A stretch of DNA of 64,000 nt from Blautia wexlerae. Its GTDB lineage: Bacteria > Bacillota > Clostridia > Lachnospirales > Lachnospiraceae. Positions 54,488 to 62,833 of the stretch are shown here, piece after piece. Location of the stretch: assembly GCF_013300825.1 (NCBI RefSeq), contig NZ_JAAIMY010000018.1, forward strand, positions 1 through 64,000, in the 5' to 3' direction. The notes under the pieces are model-generated. The model saw nothing but the letters and a program-made list of their open reading frames with translations, made no database searches and was not told the origin of the DNA. The position numbers and the translations under genes are program-made. Every line of letters starts with the position of its first letter. Positions within the stretch are counted from its first letter, which is position 1.

Positions 54488-55156
54488 ATGTCATTTATCA
54501 GTGCTTTTGATGTAATGGGGCCTAACATGATCGGCCCTTCCAGTTCACATACCGCAGGTGCGGCGCGTATTTCCTATCTTGCCCAGAAAATGATTGAAGG
54601 TCCGTTAAAGAGAGCCGACTTTATCCTGTACGGCTCCTTTGCAAAAACTTACCATGGTCACGGTACTGACCGAGCTCTGCTGGGCGGTATTATGGGATTC
54701 TCTACCGATGATATGCGCATCCGAAATTCTTTTGATATTGCTCATGAAAAAGATCTGAAATTCTCCTTCACTCCAAATGAGCAGGAAACAGATATTCATC
54801 CGAACACCGTAGATATCTGCATGGAAAATGAAAAAGGCCAGAAAATGACCGTCCGCGGCGAATCCCTTGGAGGCGGCAAGGTCCGCATTGTGAAAATCAA
54901 TCACGTACAGGTAGACTTTACAGGCGAATACAGCGCAGTGATCGTGATTCACCAGGACACTCCCGGCGTTGTAGCCTATATTACCAAATGCCTGAGTGAC
55001 CGTAATATCAATATTGCATTTATGCGTCTGTTCCGTGAAGGCAAGGGGGATATTGCTTATACAATCGTAGAATCTGACGGTAAACTTCCTGAGAATATCG
55101 TTCCTGCAATCCGTGAGAACCCAAATATTCATGAAGTTATGATTGTACAGATGTAA
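54488..55156 (+). CDS. sdaAB: L-serine dehydratase, beta subunit
   Basis: 222 residues. Begins with DVMGPNMIGPSSSHTAGAAR, the serine dehydratase beta signature with the SSSHTAG substrate loop; C-terminal ACT domain from about 148 (SAVIVIHQDTPGVVAYITKC). With the alpha subunit it converts L-serine to pyruvate and ammonia using a 4Fe-4S cluster. AGGAGA precedes the ATG. Confidence 0.94.
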   Translation: MSFISAFDVMGPNMIGPSSSHTAGAARISYLAQKMIEGPLKRADFILYGSFAKTYHGHGTDRALLGGIMGFSTDDMRIRNSFDIAHEKDLKFSFTPNEQETDIHPNTVDICMENEKGQKMTVRGESLGGGKVRIVKINHVQVDFTGEYSAVIVIHQDTPGVVAYITKCLSDRNINIAFMRLFREGKGDIAYTIVESDGKLPENIVPAIRENPNIHEVMIVQM

Positions 55157-55175
55157 AGAAAGGGGGATTTTTATC

Positions 55176-56045
55176 ATGGAATTTAAAAATGCAAATGAAC
55201 TCTTAGCTCTCTGTGAAGAAAAAAATCTTCCTGTCTCAGAGATTATGCGTATCCGTGAGATTGAGTTTGGCGAAACAACCTCTGAAATTGTAAATAAAAA
55301 AATGACACGGGTACTGGAGATTATGAAAGATGCTGCTTTCTCGCCAATCAGACAGCCGATAAAATCTATGGGCGGTCTGATCGGCGGAGAAGCCAGAAAG
55401 CTGAGTCTACACGCTCAGGAGAAAAGAGGGCTCTGCGGTGAGCTGCTTCAAAAGGCGGTCACCTATGCCATGGCAACTCTGGAAACCAACGCATCCATGG
55501 GACTGATCGTAGCCTCTCCTACTGCCGGTTCTGCCGGAATCGTACCGGGATTGCTGCTGGCAATGCAGGAACATTATGATTTTTCTGACGAAGAAATTAT
55601 TCAGGTATTATTTAATGCAAGTGCCATCGGATATCTGGCAATGAGAAATGCCACAGTTGCAGGTGCTGTGGGCGGATGTCAGGCTGAGGTTGGCGTTGCT
55701 TCTGCCATGGCTGCCTCTGCTGCTGTAGAGCTGATGGGTGGCACCCCAAAAGAATGTACATTCGCAGCATCTACTGTACTTATGAATATGCTGGGCCTGG
55801 TATGTGATCCGGTAGGTGGTCTGGTGGAATATCCCTGTCAGAACCGAAATGCCGCCGGTGTAGCTAACGCACTCATCGCCGCAGAGATGGCTCTCGCAGG
55901 TATCCCACAGCTTATCTCCCTGGATGAAATGATACAGACAATGTTTACAGTCGGCAAAAAAATCCCTGCCGAACTGCGTGAAACCGCAATGGGAGGATGT
56001 GCTGTCACTCAGTCTGCGTGTGAGGCATGTCATATATGCAGATAA
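55176..56045 (+). CDS. sdaAA: L-serine dehydratase, alpha subunit (Fe-S)
   Basis: 289 residues from the ATG after AAAGGGGG. Core: GGLIGGEARKLSLH, ASPTAGSAGIVPGLLLAM, AGAVGGCQAEVGVASAMAAS (cluster Cys), VCDPVGGLVEYPCQNRNAAG (Cys), and the C-terminal CAVTQSACEACHICR. Cysteines for the 4Fe-4S cluster are in place. It follows the beta gene by 19 bases. Confidence 0.94.
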   Translation: MEFKNANELLALCEEKNLPVSEIMRIREIEFGETTSEIVNKKMTRVLEIMKDAAFSPIRQPIKSMGGLIGGEARKLSLHAQEKRGLCGELLQKAVTYAMATLETNASMGLIVASPTAGSAGIVPGLLLAMQEHYDFSDEEIIQVLFNASAIGYLAMRNATVAGAVGGCQAEVGVASAMAASAAVELMGGTPKECTFAASTVLMNMLGLVCDPVGGLVEYPCQNRNAAGVANALIAAEMALAGIPQLISLDEMIQTMFTVGKKIPAELRETAMGGCAVTQSACEACHICR

Positions 56046-56052
56046 TCCACAG

Positions 56053-56090
56053 TCAGGCTGACATCCTGTTGAATTTCAATGTCAGCCTGA
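56053..56090 (+). terminator. Hairpin after sdaAA
   Basis: TCAGGCTGACAT pairs perfectly with ATGTCAGCCTGA. No U tract follows, so it may be an inefficient terminator or an mRNA-stabilising hairpin. Confidence 0.6.
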
Positions 56091-56119
56091 TGTAAAACGC
56101 ACATTCACATTTTCACCAC

Positions 56120-56155
56120 GTCAGGCGGATATTCACAATCCGCTTCGCTGCTTAC
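56120..56155. repeat. Small palindromic repeat, CAGGCGGATATTC family
   Basis: GTCAGGCGGATATTCACAAT, then CCGCTTCGCTGCTTAC, 32 of the bases matching 9983-10019. Contains GCGGAT..ATCCGC. Confidence 0.55.
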
Positions 56156-56238
56156 CTATAGCAATCCTCGTAAATAATGCATTCGAGAGGTTTGCCGTAA
56201 TTCGATTAAAGTATGGGAATGTTTATCAATGTTCCTGA

Positions 56239-56868
56239 TCATTCTCCCAACTTCTTCAGTAATTTCGATGTAAAGTATGTATCAAAAAACTGAACTACCG
56301 GTCCCAGTCCAAAGGCACTGACCAGTGTTCCCAGTCCTACAATTCCTCCTGCCAGCCAGCAGATTAGTGCACATAAAGCATCATTGGAAATTCTATGCCA
56401 GAAATAAGAAATCTTTGGACATCTTTCTGTCATGATCAGCGAGATACTGTCATATGGAGCTACACCCTGTCTGGATAACTGGTACATGGATACTCCCAGA
56501 CTTGTTACAACGACCCCCACACAGACAGTCAAAATTCTCTGAAGCATCTGAGTCGGTTCGATACATAAAATAATATTATAAAAAAAGGAAACAACATATC
56601 CCAAAAGCAAGGCATTCACAAATGTTCCCAGACCGATCATCTTTCTTCCGAAAATAATCTCCACCACAAATATGATCATGTTGACAATGATCAGAAAGAT
56701 TGGATAATCAATTCCTATTCTGTCAGACAATGCCATGACCATTCCGCTGAAAGGGTCATTTCCAAGACCGGAAAGTTTAAATATTGCAATTCCCATACCA
56801 AGGATCACATTTCCAATCAGCATTACGATCACATACTTCCAGTTTATTTTTCTGATCCATTCACTCAT
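56239..56868 (-). CDS. YczE/YitT-like membrane protein
   Basis: 209 residues, five to six membrane segments. YczE-type features: NVILGMGIAIFKLSGLGNDP and FSGMVMALSDRIGI, then a related internal half SLGVSMYQLSRQGVAPYDSI. Function unknown for the family. GGAGG precedes the ATG. Monocistronic. Confidence 0.8.
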   Translation of the reverse strand: MSEWIRKINWKYVIVMLIGNVILGMGIAIFKLSGLGNDPFSGMVMALSDRIGIDYPIFLIIVNMIIFVVEIIFGRKMIGLGTFVNALLLGYVVSFFYNIILCIEPTQMLQRILTVCVGVVVTSLGVSMYQLSRQGVAPYDSISLIMTERCPKISYFWHRISNDALCALICWLAGGIVGLGTLVSAFGLGPVVQFFDTYFTSKLLKKLGE

Positions 56869-56967
56869 CTCTTTTCCTCCGTAAAATTAACTTTTTTTAT
56901 CATACCAGACAGTAAAATACTTTACAATATTCTTTCTGTAAATTGTTTCCCAATATTTTAAAACTAC

Positions 56968-57110
56968 GTTACTGTTCACTCCGTTCACAGTAACGTAGCC
57001 AAAATTCATTCCAGATTGCCTGCGGCAATGGAATTTTGGCTTGTATGTCTTGTGATTTTGGCATATTCATGCCAAAACACCTCGCGGGATAGTGGTGTGT
57101 GAACAGTTAC
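56968..57110. repeat. MITE-like repeat, copy F (143 bp, exact target duplication)
   Basis: Terminal repeats GTTACTGTTCAC / GTGAACAGTTAC (one mismatch), flanked by AAAACTAC at 56960-56967 and 57111-57118, an exact 8-bp duplication. Interior: GCCAAAATTC..GAATTTTGGC and GATTTTGGCATATTCATGCC hairpins, then ACACCTCGCGGGATA as in copy B. Its right flank adjoins the promoter of the EIIC gene. Confidence 0.9.
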
Positions 57111-57118
57111 AAAACTAC

Positions 57119-57177
57119 TTGATTTACTCCGTGAATGTGACTATAATGAGAAAAACGTATATAGGTGTATATACACC
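57119..57177 (+). promoter_or_regulatory. Promoter and operator of the EIIC-like gene
   Basis: -35 TTGATT (57119-57124), 17 bases, -10 TATAAT (57142-57147), then the perfect palindrome GGTGTATATACACC (57164-57177) about 16 bases on, at +10 of the transcript. Repressor position; the regulator is not in the window. AGGAGA precedes the ATG. The -35 begins at the edge of the MITE target duplication. Confidence 0.78.
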
Positions 57178-57212
57178 CTTCTATACATAATAAAAACAGG
57201 AGAAAGTAATCT

Positions 57213-58304
57213 ATGGAAAAGTTTAAAGCATTTCTCAGACGCAAAGACATCGAGATCTCCATAAAACGTTATGGAATCAATGCCCTTGGTGCCATGGCGC
57301 AGGGTCTTTTCTGTTCCCTGCTGATCGGCACGATCATCAACACACTTGGAACACAGTTTCATATTTCATTTCTGACCACTGCTGTGGCAACTGTAAACGA
57401 CACCCAGTATACAGTAGGCTCTCTGGCATCTGCAATGAGTGGTCCTGCCATGGCTGTTGCCATCGGCTATGCGCTACATTGTCCGCCGTTGGTGTTGTTT
57501 TCACTGATCACTGTTGGCTTTGCATCTAACGCATTAGGCGGTGCAGGCGGACCGCTGGCTGTATTATTTGTAGCCATCTTCGCTTCCGAAATTGGAAAAG
57601 CAGTATCTAAGGAAACCAAAATTGATATTCTGGTCACTCCACTTGTCACGATCGGTGTAGGTGTTGCCCTGTCCGCGTGGTGGGCTCCGGCACTTGGAAG
57701 TGCAGCAATGAAAGTGGGAAATATTATTATGTGGGCAACCAATCTGCAGCCGTTCCTGATGGGAATCCTTGTTTCTGTATTCGTGGGTATCGCACTGACA
57801 CTTCCTATCTCATCTGCCGCCATCTGCGCTGCGCTTGGCCTTACCGGACTTGCCGGAGGAGCTGCTGTTGCAGGATGCTGCGCACAGATGGTAGGTTTCG
57901 CAGTAATGTCCTTCCGTGAGAACAAATGGGGTGGTCTTGTTTCTCAGGGAATCGGAACATCCATGCTCCAGATGGGAAATATCGTAAAAAATCCACGCAT
58001 CTGGATTTCACCGATCCTTACTTCTGCCATAACCGGACCTCTTGCAACCTGTCTGTTCAAACTTCAGATGAACGGTACTCCGGTTTCTTCCGGTATGGGT
58101 ACCTGTGGTTTCGTAGGACAGATTGGTGTCTACACTGGATGGATGAATGATATTGCCGCAGGAACAAAAACAGCTGTCACAGGCTGGGACTGGGCCGGAC
58201 TTTTGCTGATTTCCTTTATCCTGCCTGCAATCCTGTGTCCGCTCATCAACATGTTTATCCGTAAACTTGGATGGGTGAAAGACGGGGATATGACACTTGC
58301 ATAA
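57213..58304 (+). CDS. PTS EIIC_2-like membrane transporter
   Basis: 363 residues, eight to ten membrane segments rich in Gly/Ala, matching the PTS_EIIC_2 family (PF13303): N-terminal FKAFLRRKDIEISIKRYGIN, NALGAMAQGLFCSLLIGTII, and ALGLTGLAGGAAVAGCCAQM. These proteins often stand alone without EIIA/EIIB, so sugar phosphotransfer is unproven. A terminator follows. Confidence 0.8.
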   Translation: MEKFKAFLRRKDIEISIKRYGINALGAMAQGLFCSLLIGTIINTLGTQFHISFLTTAVATVNDTQYTVGSLASAMSGPAMAVAIGYALHCPPLVLFSLITVGFASNALGGAGGPLAVLFVAIFASEIGKAVSKETKIDILVTPLVTIGVGVALSAWWAPALGSAAMKVGNIIMWATNLQPFLMGILVSVFVGIALTLPISSAAICAALGLTGLAGGAAVAGCCAQMVGFAVMSFRENKWGGLVSQGIGTSMLQMGNIVKNPRIWISPILTSAITGPLATCLFKLQMNGTPVSSGMGTCGFVGQIGVYTGWMNDIAAGTKTAVTGWDWAGLLLISFILPAILCPLINMFIRKLGWVKDGDMTLA

Positions 58305-58340
58305 ACAGCAGCCGAACGTTGCAAAATAGTTTCTGACAAC

Positions 58341-58388
58341 AAAAATACCTGATAACGGACACTTATTTCCGTATATCAGGTATTTTTT
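58341..58388. terminator. Terminator after the EIIC-like gene
   Basis: ATACCTGATAACGGA pairs with TCCGTATATCAGGTAT; AAAAA and TTTTTT on the sides. Works for + strand and possibly for RNase HI on the other. Confidence 0.85.
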
Positions 58389-58416
58389 CAGATACTTACT
58401 TTCTTTATGTAGACTT

Positions 58417-59073
58417 TTATATCCGCACCTCTTCATTCATATGAAGCAATGCACCCTTTGCCAGCTGATCTGCCTCTTCATTGTAATGATTGCCCGTATG
58501 AGCTGCTATTTTACAAAAAGAAATCTTTACTTTCTTTCCTGCTTCCTGCATATGGGCTGCGTATTTGCTGGTCAGTGGTGTTTTGGCTCTCCATACACCT
58601 GTTACCCATTTCTCTACCCCTTCATAATCATAGCGGATTTCCACAGCCGGATATTTGTTTTCTATGGCCCAGTTTACTGCAGTCATGGAACCAAGCATTT
58701 CTCCTGCCACATTTCGGATTGCGACTCCTGCAGGGTCACTGCCGCTTCCGGATTTGCGGACTTCCTGTCCGTCCGGTGTAAGGATCACACAGCCAAAAGC
58801 ATATCTGCCAATGCTTTTCTCAAAACTTCCGTCCACATAGGCAATAACCATATTTTCAGGTACTTCTACGATTCCTGCCGCCTCTTTTGCTTTATCACCG
58901 GATACATTTCCTGCTGTCTCCATATTCAGAAAAGCCAGTGCTTCCTCTTTTTCTGTAAATCCCCGAAACTCAGCTCCTGAATATCCGCTTACTGCCTTCT
59001 GGCATTCCGCCCATGTAGTAAAAAGTCCTGTTTTATGTCCCTTGCGTACTGCATATATTTTCTTCTTTGCCAT
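58417..59073 (-). CDS. rnhA: Ribonuclease HI with N-terminal hybrid-binding domain
   Basis: 218 residues from MAKKKIYAVRKGHKTGLFTT. Residues 1-50 form the RNase H-binding (viroplasmin-like) domain (VSGYSGAEFRGFTEKEEALA). The catalytic domain starts near 75: AYVDGSFEKS (Asp), AGEMLGSMTAVNWAIE (Glu), EIRYDYEGVEKW (Asp) and AHTGNHYNEEADQLAK (His/Asp). It degrades RNA in RNA-DNA hybrids. Confidence 0.9.
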   Translation of the reverse strand: MAKKKIYAVRKGHKTGLFTTWAECQKAVSGYSGAEFRGFTEKEEALAFLNMETAGNVSGDKAKEAAGIVEVPENMVIAYVDGSFEKSIGRYAFGCVILTPDGQEVRKSGSGSDPAGVAIRNVAGEMLGSMTAVNWAIENKYPAVEIRYDYEGVEKWVTGVWRAKTPLTSKYAAHMQEAGKKVKISFCKIAAHTGNHYNEEADQLAKGALLHMNEEVRI

Positions 59074-59181
59074 AAAATCCTCCTGAACAATCAATATTTT
59101 GACTCACATTACTTTACTATATTTTGATTAATACTATATAATCTTTCTTTCTATCAGGCAAGTTATACAATGGAAATTTCT

Positions 59182-59272
59182 CAAAAAAACAACGTGCAGA
59201 TACATTTTTAAATCGAGATAAACTTTCAAGCCTGAAGTTATCTGTCGACTTCAATGTTTCTGCACGTTTTTT
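59182..59272. terminator. Long structured hairpin, terminator or small RNA
   Basis: Outer stem ACGTGCAGA..TCTGCACGT with ACATT/AATGT extension, inner stem AGATAAACTT..AAGTTATCT, and T tracts on both strands. The size (about 90 bases) exceeds a plain terminator. It lies between the alcohol dehydrogenase (-) and rnhA (-). Confidence 0.6.
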
Positions 59273-59342
59273 ATAATAACAGATATTTTTAATCAATATC
59301 CTACCTGTAGCAATCACATAAAATACTGCATTATTCTTTATC

Positions 59343-60527
59343 TTATAAAGCTTTATAATACAGTTTCACAATATCCTGTTTTCTGGAGGATCTTGGGTTT
59401 ACTGCGATATTTCCGCTCTTCATGGCATCATCCGCCATGGCATCAATCTTGCTTTCAATCTCCTCATCAGAAAGCTTTTCTCCCTTCTTCGCCTGGCGGA
59501 TGGCTGTAGTCAGGTCTTCCGGGATTCCGATATCTTCGTTTAATTCCCGGATGGCATCCACCAGCATCAGCGGTTCGAATTCATCCTCATATGCCGGGAT
59601 CGGACTGATATAATTATAAATCTTCAGATATCTGCCATGATCTGCCAACGCATTATATTCTGCGATCACGGGAAGAAGAACTGCATTTGCCACTCCATGT
59701 GCCACATTAAAGAAGGCACTTACCGGATGGCTCATGGCATGGACATTTCCAAGTCTTGCAAAGGAAAAGGCGATTCCTGCAAAGAGAGAGCCTGTAAGCA
59801 TTGCTTCTGCAGCCTCCAGATCTGTACGTCTTGCCACAAAACGGCGGATATTTCCACCGATCAGTTCCATTGCTTTCTCTGCCATTGCATCAGAAAAAGG
59901 AGATGCTGCTGTGGAAACATAAGCCTCCTCCGCATGAATAAATGCATCGATTCCGCAGGCTGCTGCCACAGATGCCGGAGCAGAGGTGAGAAGCTCAGGA
60001 TCCAGGATCGCATATGCAGGAAGAAGTTCATAACTGAATACCGTCAGCTTATAATCTCTGCTGTGGTCAGTGATAACAGAAAATGCCGTAACCTCTGAGC
60101 CGGTTCCCGCAGTAGTCGGGATTGCGATCAGCGGAACAATTTTTCCGGGAACCTTATGCGCCCCCTCATATTCTGTAATGCTTCCGCCATATTTAGCTGT
60201 AACTCCCACTGCCTTTGCCACATCCATAGGTGATCCGCCACCCAGTGCTACAATGAAATCTGCACCGGATTCCTTATACGCCTCTGTCGCTTTTTCTACT
60301 GTGGTAACAGATGGGTTTGCTTCCACATCTGTAAAAATATCCACTTCCATTCCGGCGTCTTTCAGATAATCCGCCGCCTTATCCACAACTCCCATTTTCC
60401 GGAGAGTTGGTCCGGAGATCAGCATTGCATGAGAGCCCCCAAGCTTTTTGGCACATTCCGGAAGCTTTGCCAGAGTACCAGCACCGACTGTAATATTCTG
60501 AGGAATAAAAAATTCAAATGGATTCAT
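59343..60527 (-). CDS. Iron-containing alcohol dehydrogenase
   Basis: 394 residues, group III. NAD-binding GGGSPMDVAKAVG and the mid domain IPTTAGTGSEVTAFSVITD; metal ligands in CGIDAFIHAEEAYVS, and HAMSHPVSAFFNVAHGVANA. One usual ligand position reads HAEEAY rather than HAIEAY, a minor change. It reduces aldehydes or oxidises alcohols with NAD(P). Follows the APC permease by 50 bases, possibly cotranscribed. Confidence 0.92.
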   Translation of the reverse strand: MNPFEFFIPQNITVGAGTLAKLPECAKKLGGSHAMLISGPTLRKMGVVDKAADYLKDAGMEVDIFTDVEANPSVTTVEKATEAYKESGADFIVALGGGSPMDVAKAVGVTAKYGGSITEYEGAHKVPGKIVPLIAIPTTAGTGSEVTAFSVITDHSRDYKLTVFSYELLPAYAILDPELLTSAPASVAAACGIDAFIHAEEAYVSTAASPFSDAMAEKAMELIGGNIRRFVARRTDLEAAEAMLTGSLFAGIAFSFARLGNVHAMSHPVSAFFNVAHGVANAVLLPVIAEYNALADHGRYLKIYNYISPIPAYEDEFEPLMLVDAIRELNEDIGIPEDLTTAIRQAKKGEKLSDEEIESKIDAMADDAMKSGNIAVNPRSSRKQDIVKLYYKAL

Positions 60528-60577
60528 TAATTTCTGCCTCTTTTCCTGTGATTTTTCAATATCATTTAATTATATCT

Positions 60578-62098
60578 TTATGCCATAGAGGAAAGTACCC
60601 TGTCAATAGCCGCATCGATTACCACATCAAGCTCTTCATCATCAGCCTCCGGCATAAGACTTGCTGCATCCTCATCAGAGATCAGTTCAATAAGTTTACC
60701 AAAATCTTCTTTATATTTACGTTTACAGATTGCATAAAATACAACTCCAAGTAAGCTCCAGCCGCCTACCATGATCCATTCCTGAAATACCAGACTTCCA
60801 CCGGAACCCGGAATACAGTAAACCAGAAGCATCAGCCCTGACATGACTACTGCCATAAAGCCTACAAATTTGTAGTGACCTACTTTGTAAGGTCTTGCCA
60901 TATCCGGTTCCTTTTTACGAAGGATCAGGAAAGATACAGAGACCATACAGTATGCAAGACAGCATCCGAAGTTACCTGCATCACAGATCCAGACCATCAT
61001 TGTTCTTCCTGCAAAAGGAGCCAGCATAGTCAGGGCACCGATCAGATACAGAGAATTAACCGGAGTTTTGTGCTTCGGATGAAGCTTTGCAAAAAACGGA
61101 GGAATCATGTAGGATTCTGCCATAGAGTACATGGCACGGGAACCGCCAAGGAGGAAGGAGTTCCATGATGTAATAATACCACACATTCCACCTACAATGA
61201 TAACCTTTGCCATAACCTTTGTCCCGAAAGCCTTGGCCATGGCATCTGCCGTTACAAGTCCTGTTCCTTGCTGAGACTCAAGGATCTCTGCCGGATTCAG
61301 GATAAAACCTACTGCAAGAATCACCAGTGAGTAAAATACAACTGCCAGCACAACAGAGAGGATCATCATTTTACCGATTTTTTTCAGCGGAACATTGATT
61401 TCCTCTGCTGCCTGTGGGATAACGTCAAAACCAATAAAGAAAAATGGAGTGATAACTGCAACCTTAATAATACTTTTCATTGCTTCGCCAGTACCGTTTC
61501 CAACAAACATCTGTCCCTGAAGATTATCCACACTTCCTGTAACCACAGAAGCCACGATCAGAATAATTCCGGCACCGCCGATAATACAGGTAAGAACAGT
61601 CTGCAGAACTGCCGCAGTCTTTGCTCCATTAATGTTAATTATCATAATAAGAAAAGCAATCACAATCGCCACGATCAACCAGGATGCATAAACATCAAAG
61701 CCTGCAACTGTATAGAGATATCCTTTCAGAAATCCCGGCCACAGATAGGTGATGATTGTGGGAAATGCACATGCCTCAAAGCAGGCAACACTTACATATC
61801 CAAGAATGATCGCCCAGGTGCAGATAAAAGAACCTGTAGAGCCCATTGCCCTGTAGCTGAATACATGCTCACCACCACACTGAGGCATGGCTGCTGTAAG
61901 CTCTGCGTAAGTCAGACCTACGAAGAAGATCATGATTCCACCGATTGCAAATGCAATAGCTGCACCAAGCACACCACCGGATTCAATCCAGTTACCGGAA
62001 GAAACTACCCAGCCCCAGCCGATCATGGCGCCAAATGCAATTACAAGTATGTCCCATGCACCAAGTACTTTGTCAAATTCAGATGTTTTCTGTTCCAT
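60578..62098 (-). CDS. APC-family amino acid permease
   Basis: 506 residues, 12 membrane segments plus an acidic C-terminal tail of ~50 residues (SDEDAASLMPEADDEELDVV). AFGAMIGWGWVVSSGNWIES is the TM1 substrate motif. FIGFDVIPQAAEEINVPLKK is the TM6-8 region seen in YfnA/ethanolamine-type APC proteins. Substrate unknown. Starts three bases after the cytidylate-kinase-like gene, so coupled to it. Confidence 0.9.
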   Translation of the reverse strand: MEQKTSEFDKVLGAWDILVIAFGAMIGWGWVVSSGNWIESGGVLGAAIAFAIGGIMIFFVGLTYAELTAAMPQCGGEHVFSYRAMGSTGSFICTWAIILGYVSVACFEACAFPTIITYLWPGFLKGYLYTVAGFDVYASWLIVAIVIAFLIMIININGAKTAAVLQTVLTCIIGGAGIILIVASVVTGSVDNLQGQMFVGNGTGEAMKSIIKVAVITPFFFIGFDVIPQAAEEINVPLKKIGKMMILSVVLAVVFYSLVILAVGFILNPAEILESQQGTGLVTADAMAKAFGTKVMAKVIIVGGMCGIITSWNSFLLGGSRAMYSMAESYMIPPFFAKLHPKHKTPVNSLYLIGALTMLAPFAGRTMMVWICDAGNFGCCLAYCMVSVSFLILRKKEPDMARPYKVGHYKFVGFMAVVMSGLMLLVYCIPGSGGSLVFQEWIMVGGWSLLGVVFYAICKRKYKEDFGKLIELISDEDAASLMPEADDEELDVVIDAAIDRVLSSMA

Positions 62099-62101
62099 AG
62101 G

Positions 62102-62722
62102 TCAGACCTCCTTTTTTCCGTATTTTTTTGCGATCAGGTCTTCCAGATATTCTGCTGTTCCCTGAATTCCCAGAAAATCACTGTTAATAAGAATATCCCT
62201 GTTATGTCTATCACCACGGTTACTTCCTGTCAGTGCCAGATGTCTTTTATGATAACGCTTGTCTTTCTCATCCAGCAGAAGCTTTGCATCCTTTTCTGAA
62301 AGATTATGGCTTTCCATAATGTTGTGGACGCGAACATCATTAGGTGCATAAATAAATGCTCTCACCAGCTGGATTCCTTCTGTATCTTTCAGAATATAAT
62401 CTGCAGACCGTCCTATAATCACACAGGCTTCTTTCTGAGCCAGCTTCCGGATAATCTGCTTCTGTACATGAATAGCGCGGTCTGTCAGATCCGCATATTT
62501 GGAAAAAGAACCTCTCACATCACCCTGTGCACCTTTACCTGCGATGGTTCCGCCTTCCTCTACTCTGTCCATAATGTCTGTAGGGATGCCTACCTCTTTA
62601 ATGATCTCATCCACAAGATCACGGTCATAAAACTTAATCCCCAAATCCTGTGCGATCTTCTTACCGATGGCATTGCCCTTGGCTCCGTATTCACAGCCAA
62701 TCGTAATTACCAGATGCTTCAT
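62102..62722 (-). CDS. Cytidylate-kinase-like protein
   Basis: 206 residues from the ATG with AGAGGG upstream. Whole-length PF13189-type domain: LVITIGCEYGAKGNAIGKKI (loop GCEYGAKG in place of GxxGSGKG), FYDRDLVDEIIKEVG, VIIGRSADYILK, and LIDEKDKRYHKR-like LLDEKDKRYHKRHLAL. It lacks the N-terminal domain of the homologue at 10057. Nucleotide phosphorylation is unproven. Directly upstream of the APC permease. Confidence 0.85.
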   Translation of the reverse strand: MKHLVITIGCEYGAKGNAIGKKIAQDLGIKFYDRDLVDEIIKEVGIPTDIMDRVEEGGTIAGKGAQGDVRGSFSKYADLTDRAIHVQKQIIRKLAQKEACVIIGRSADYILKDTEGIQLVRAFIYAPNDVRVHNIMESHNLSEKDAKLLLDEKDKRYHKRHLALTGSNRGDRHNRDILINSDFLGIQGTAEYLEDLIAKKYGKKEV

Positions 62723-62767
62723 GCTTTTCCCTCTCACACTCAAATTTTTATCAGATTCTGATATCAT

Positions 62768-62801
62768 AAAAGGGCGCACGAATATAATTCGTGACGCCCT
62801 T
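62768..62801 (-). terminator. Terminator of the aminotransferase gene
   Basis: AAGGGCGTCACGAAT pairs with ATTCGTGCGCCCTT, then TTTATG on the minus strand. It lies 33 bases after the aminotransferase stop. Confidence 0.85.
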
Positions 62802-62833
62802 GTCCTTTTACTGTATCACTCCGTTGCCGGATT

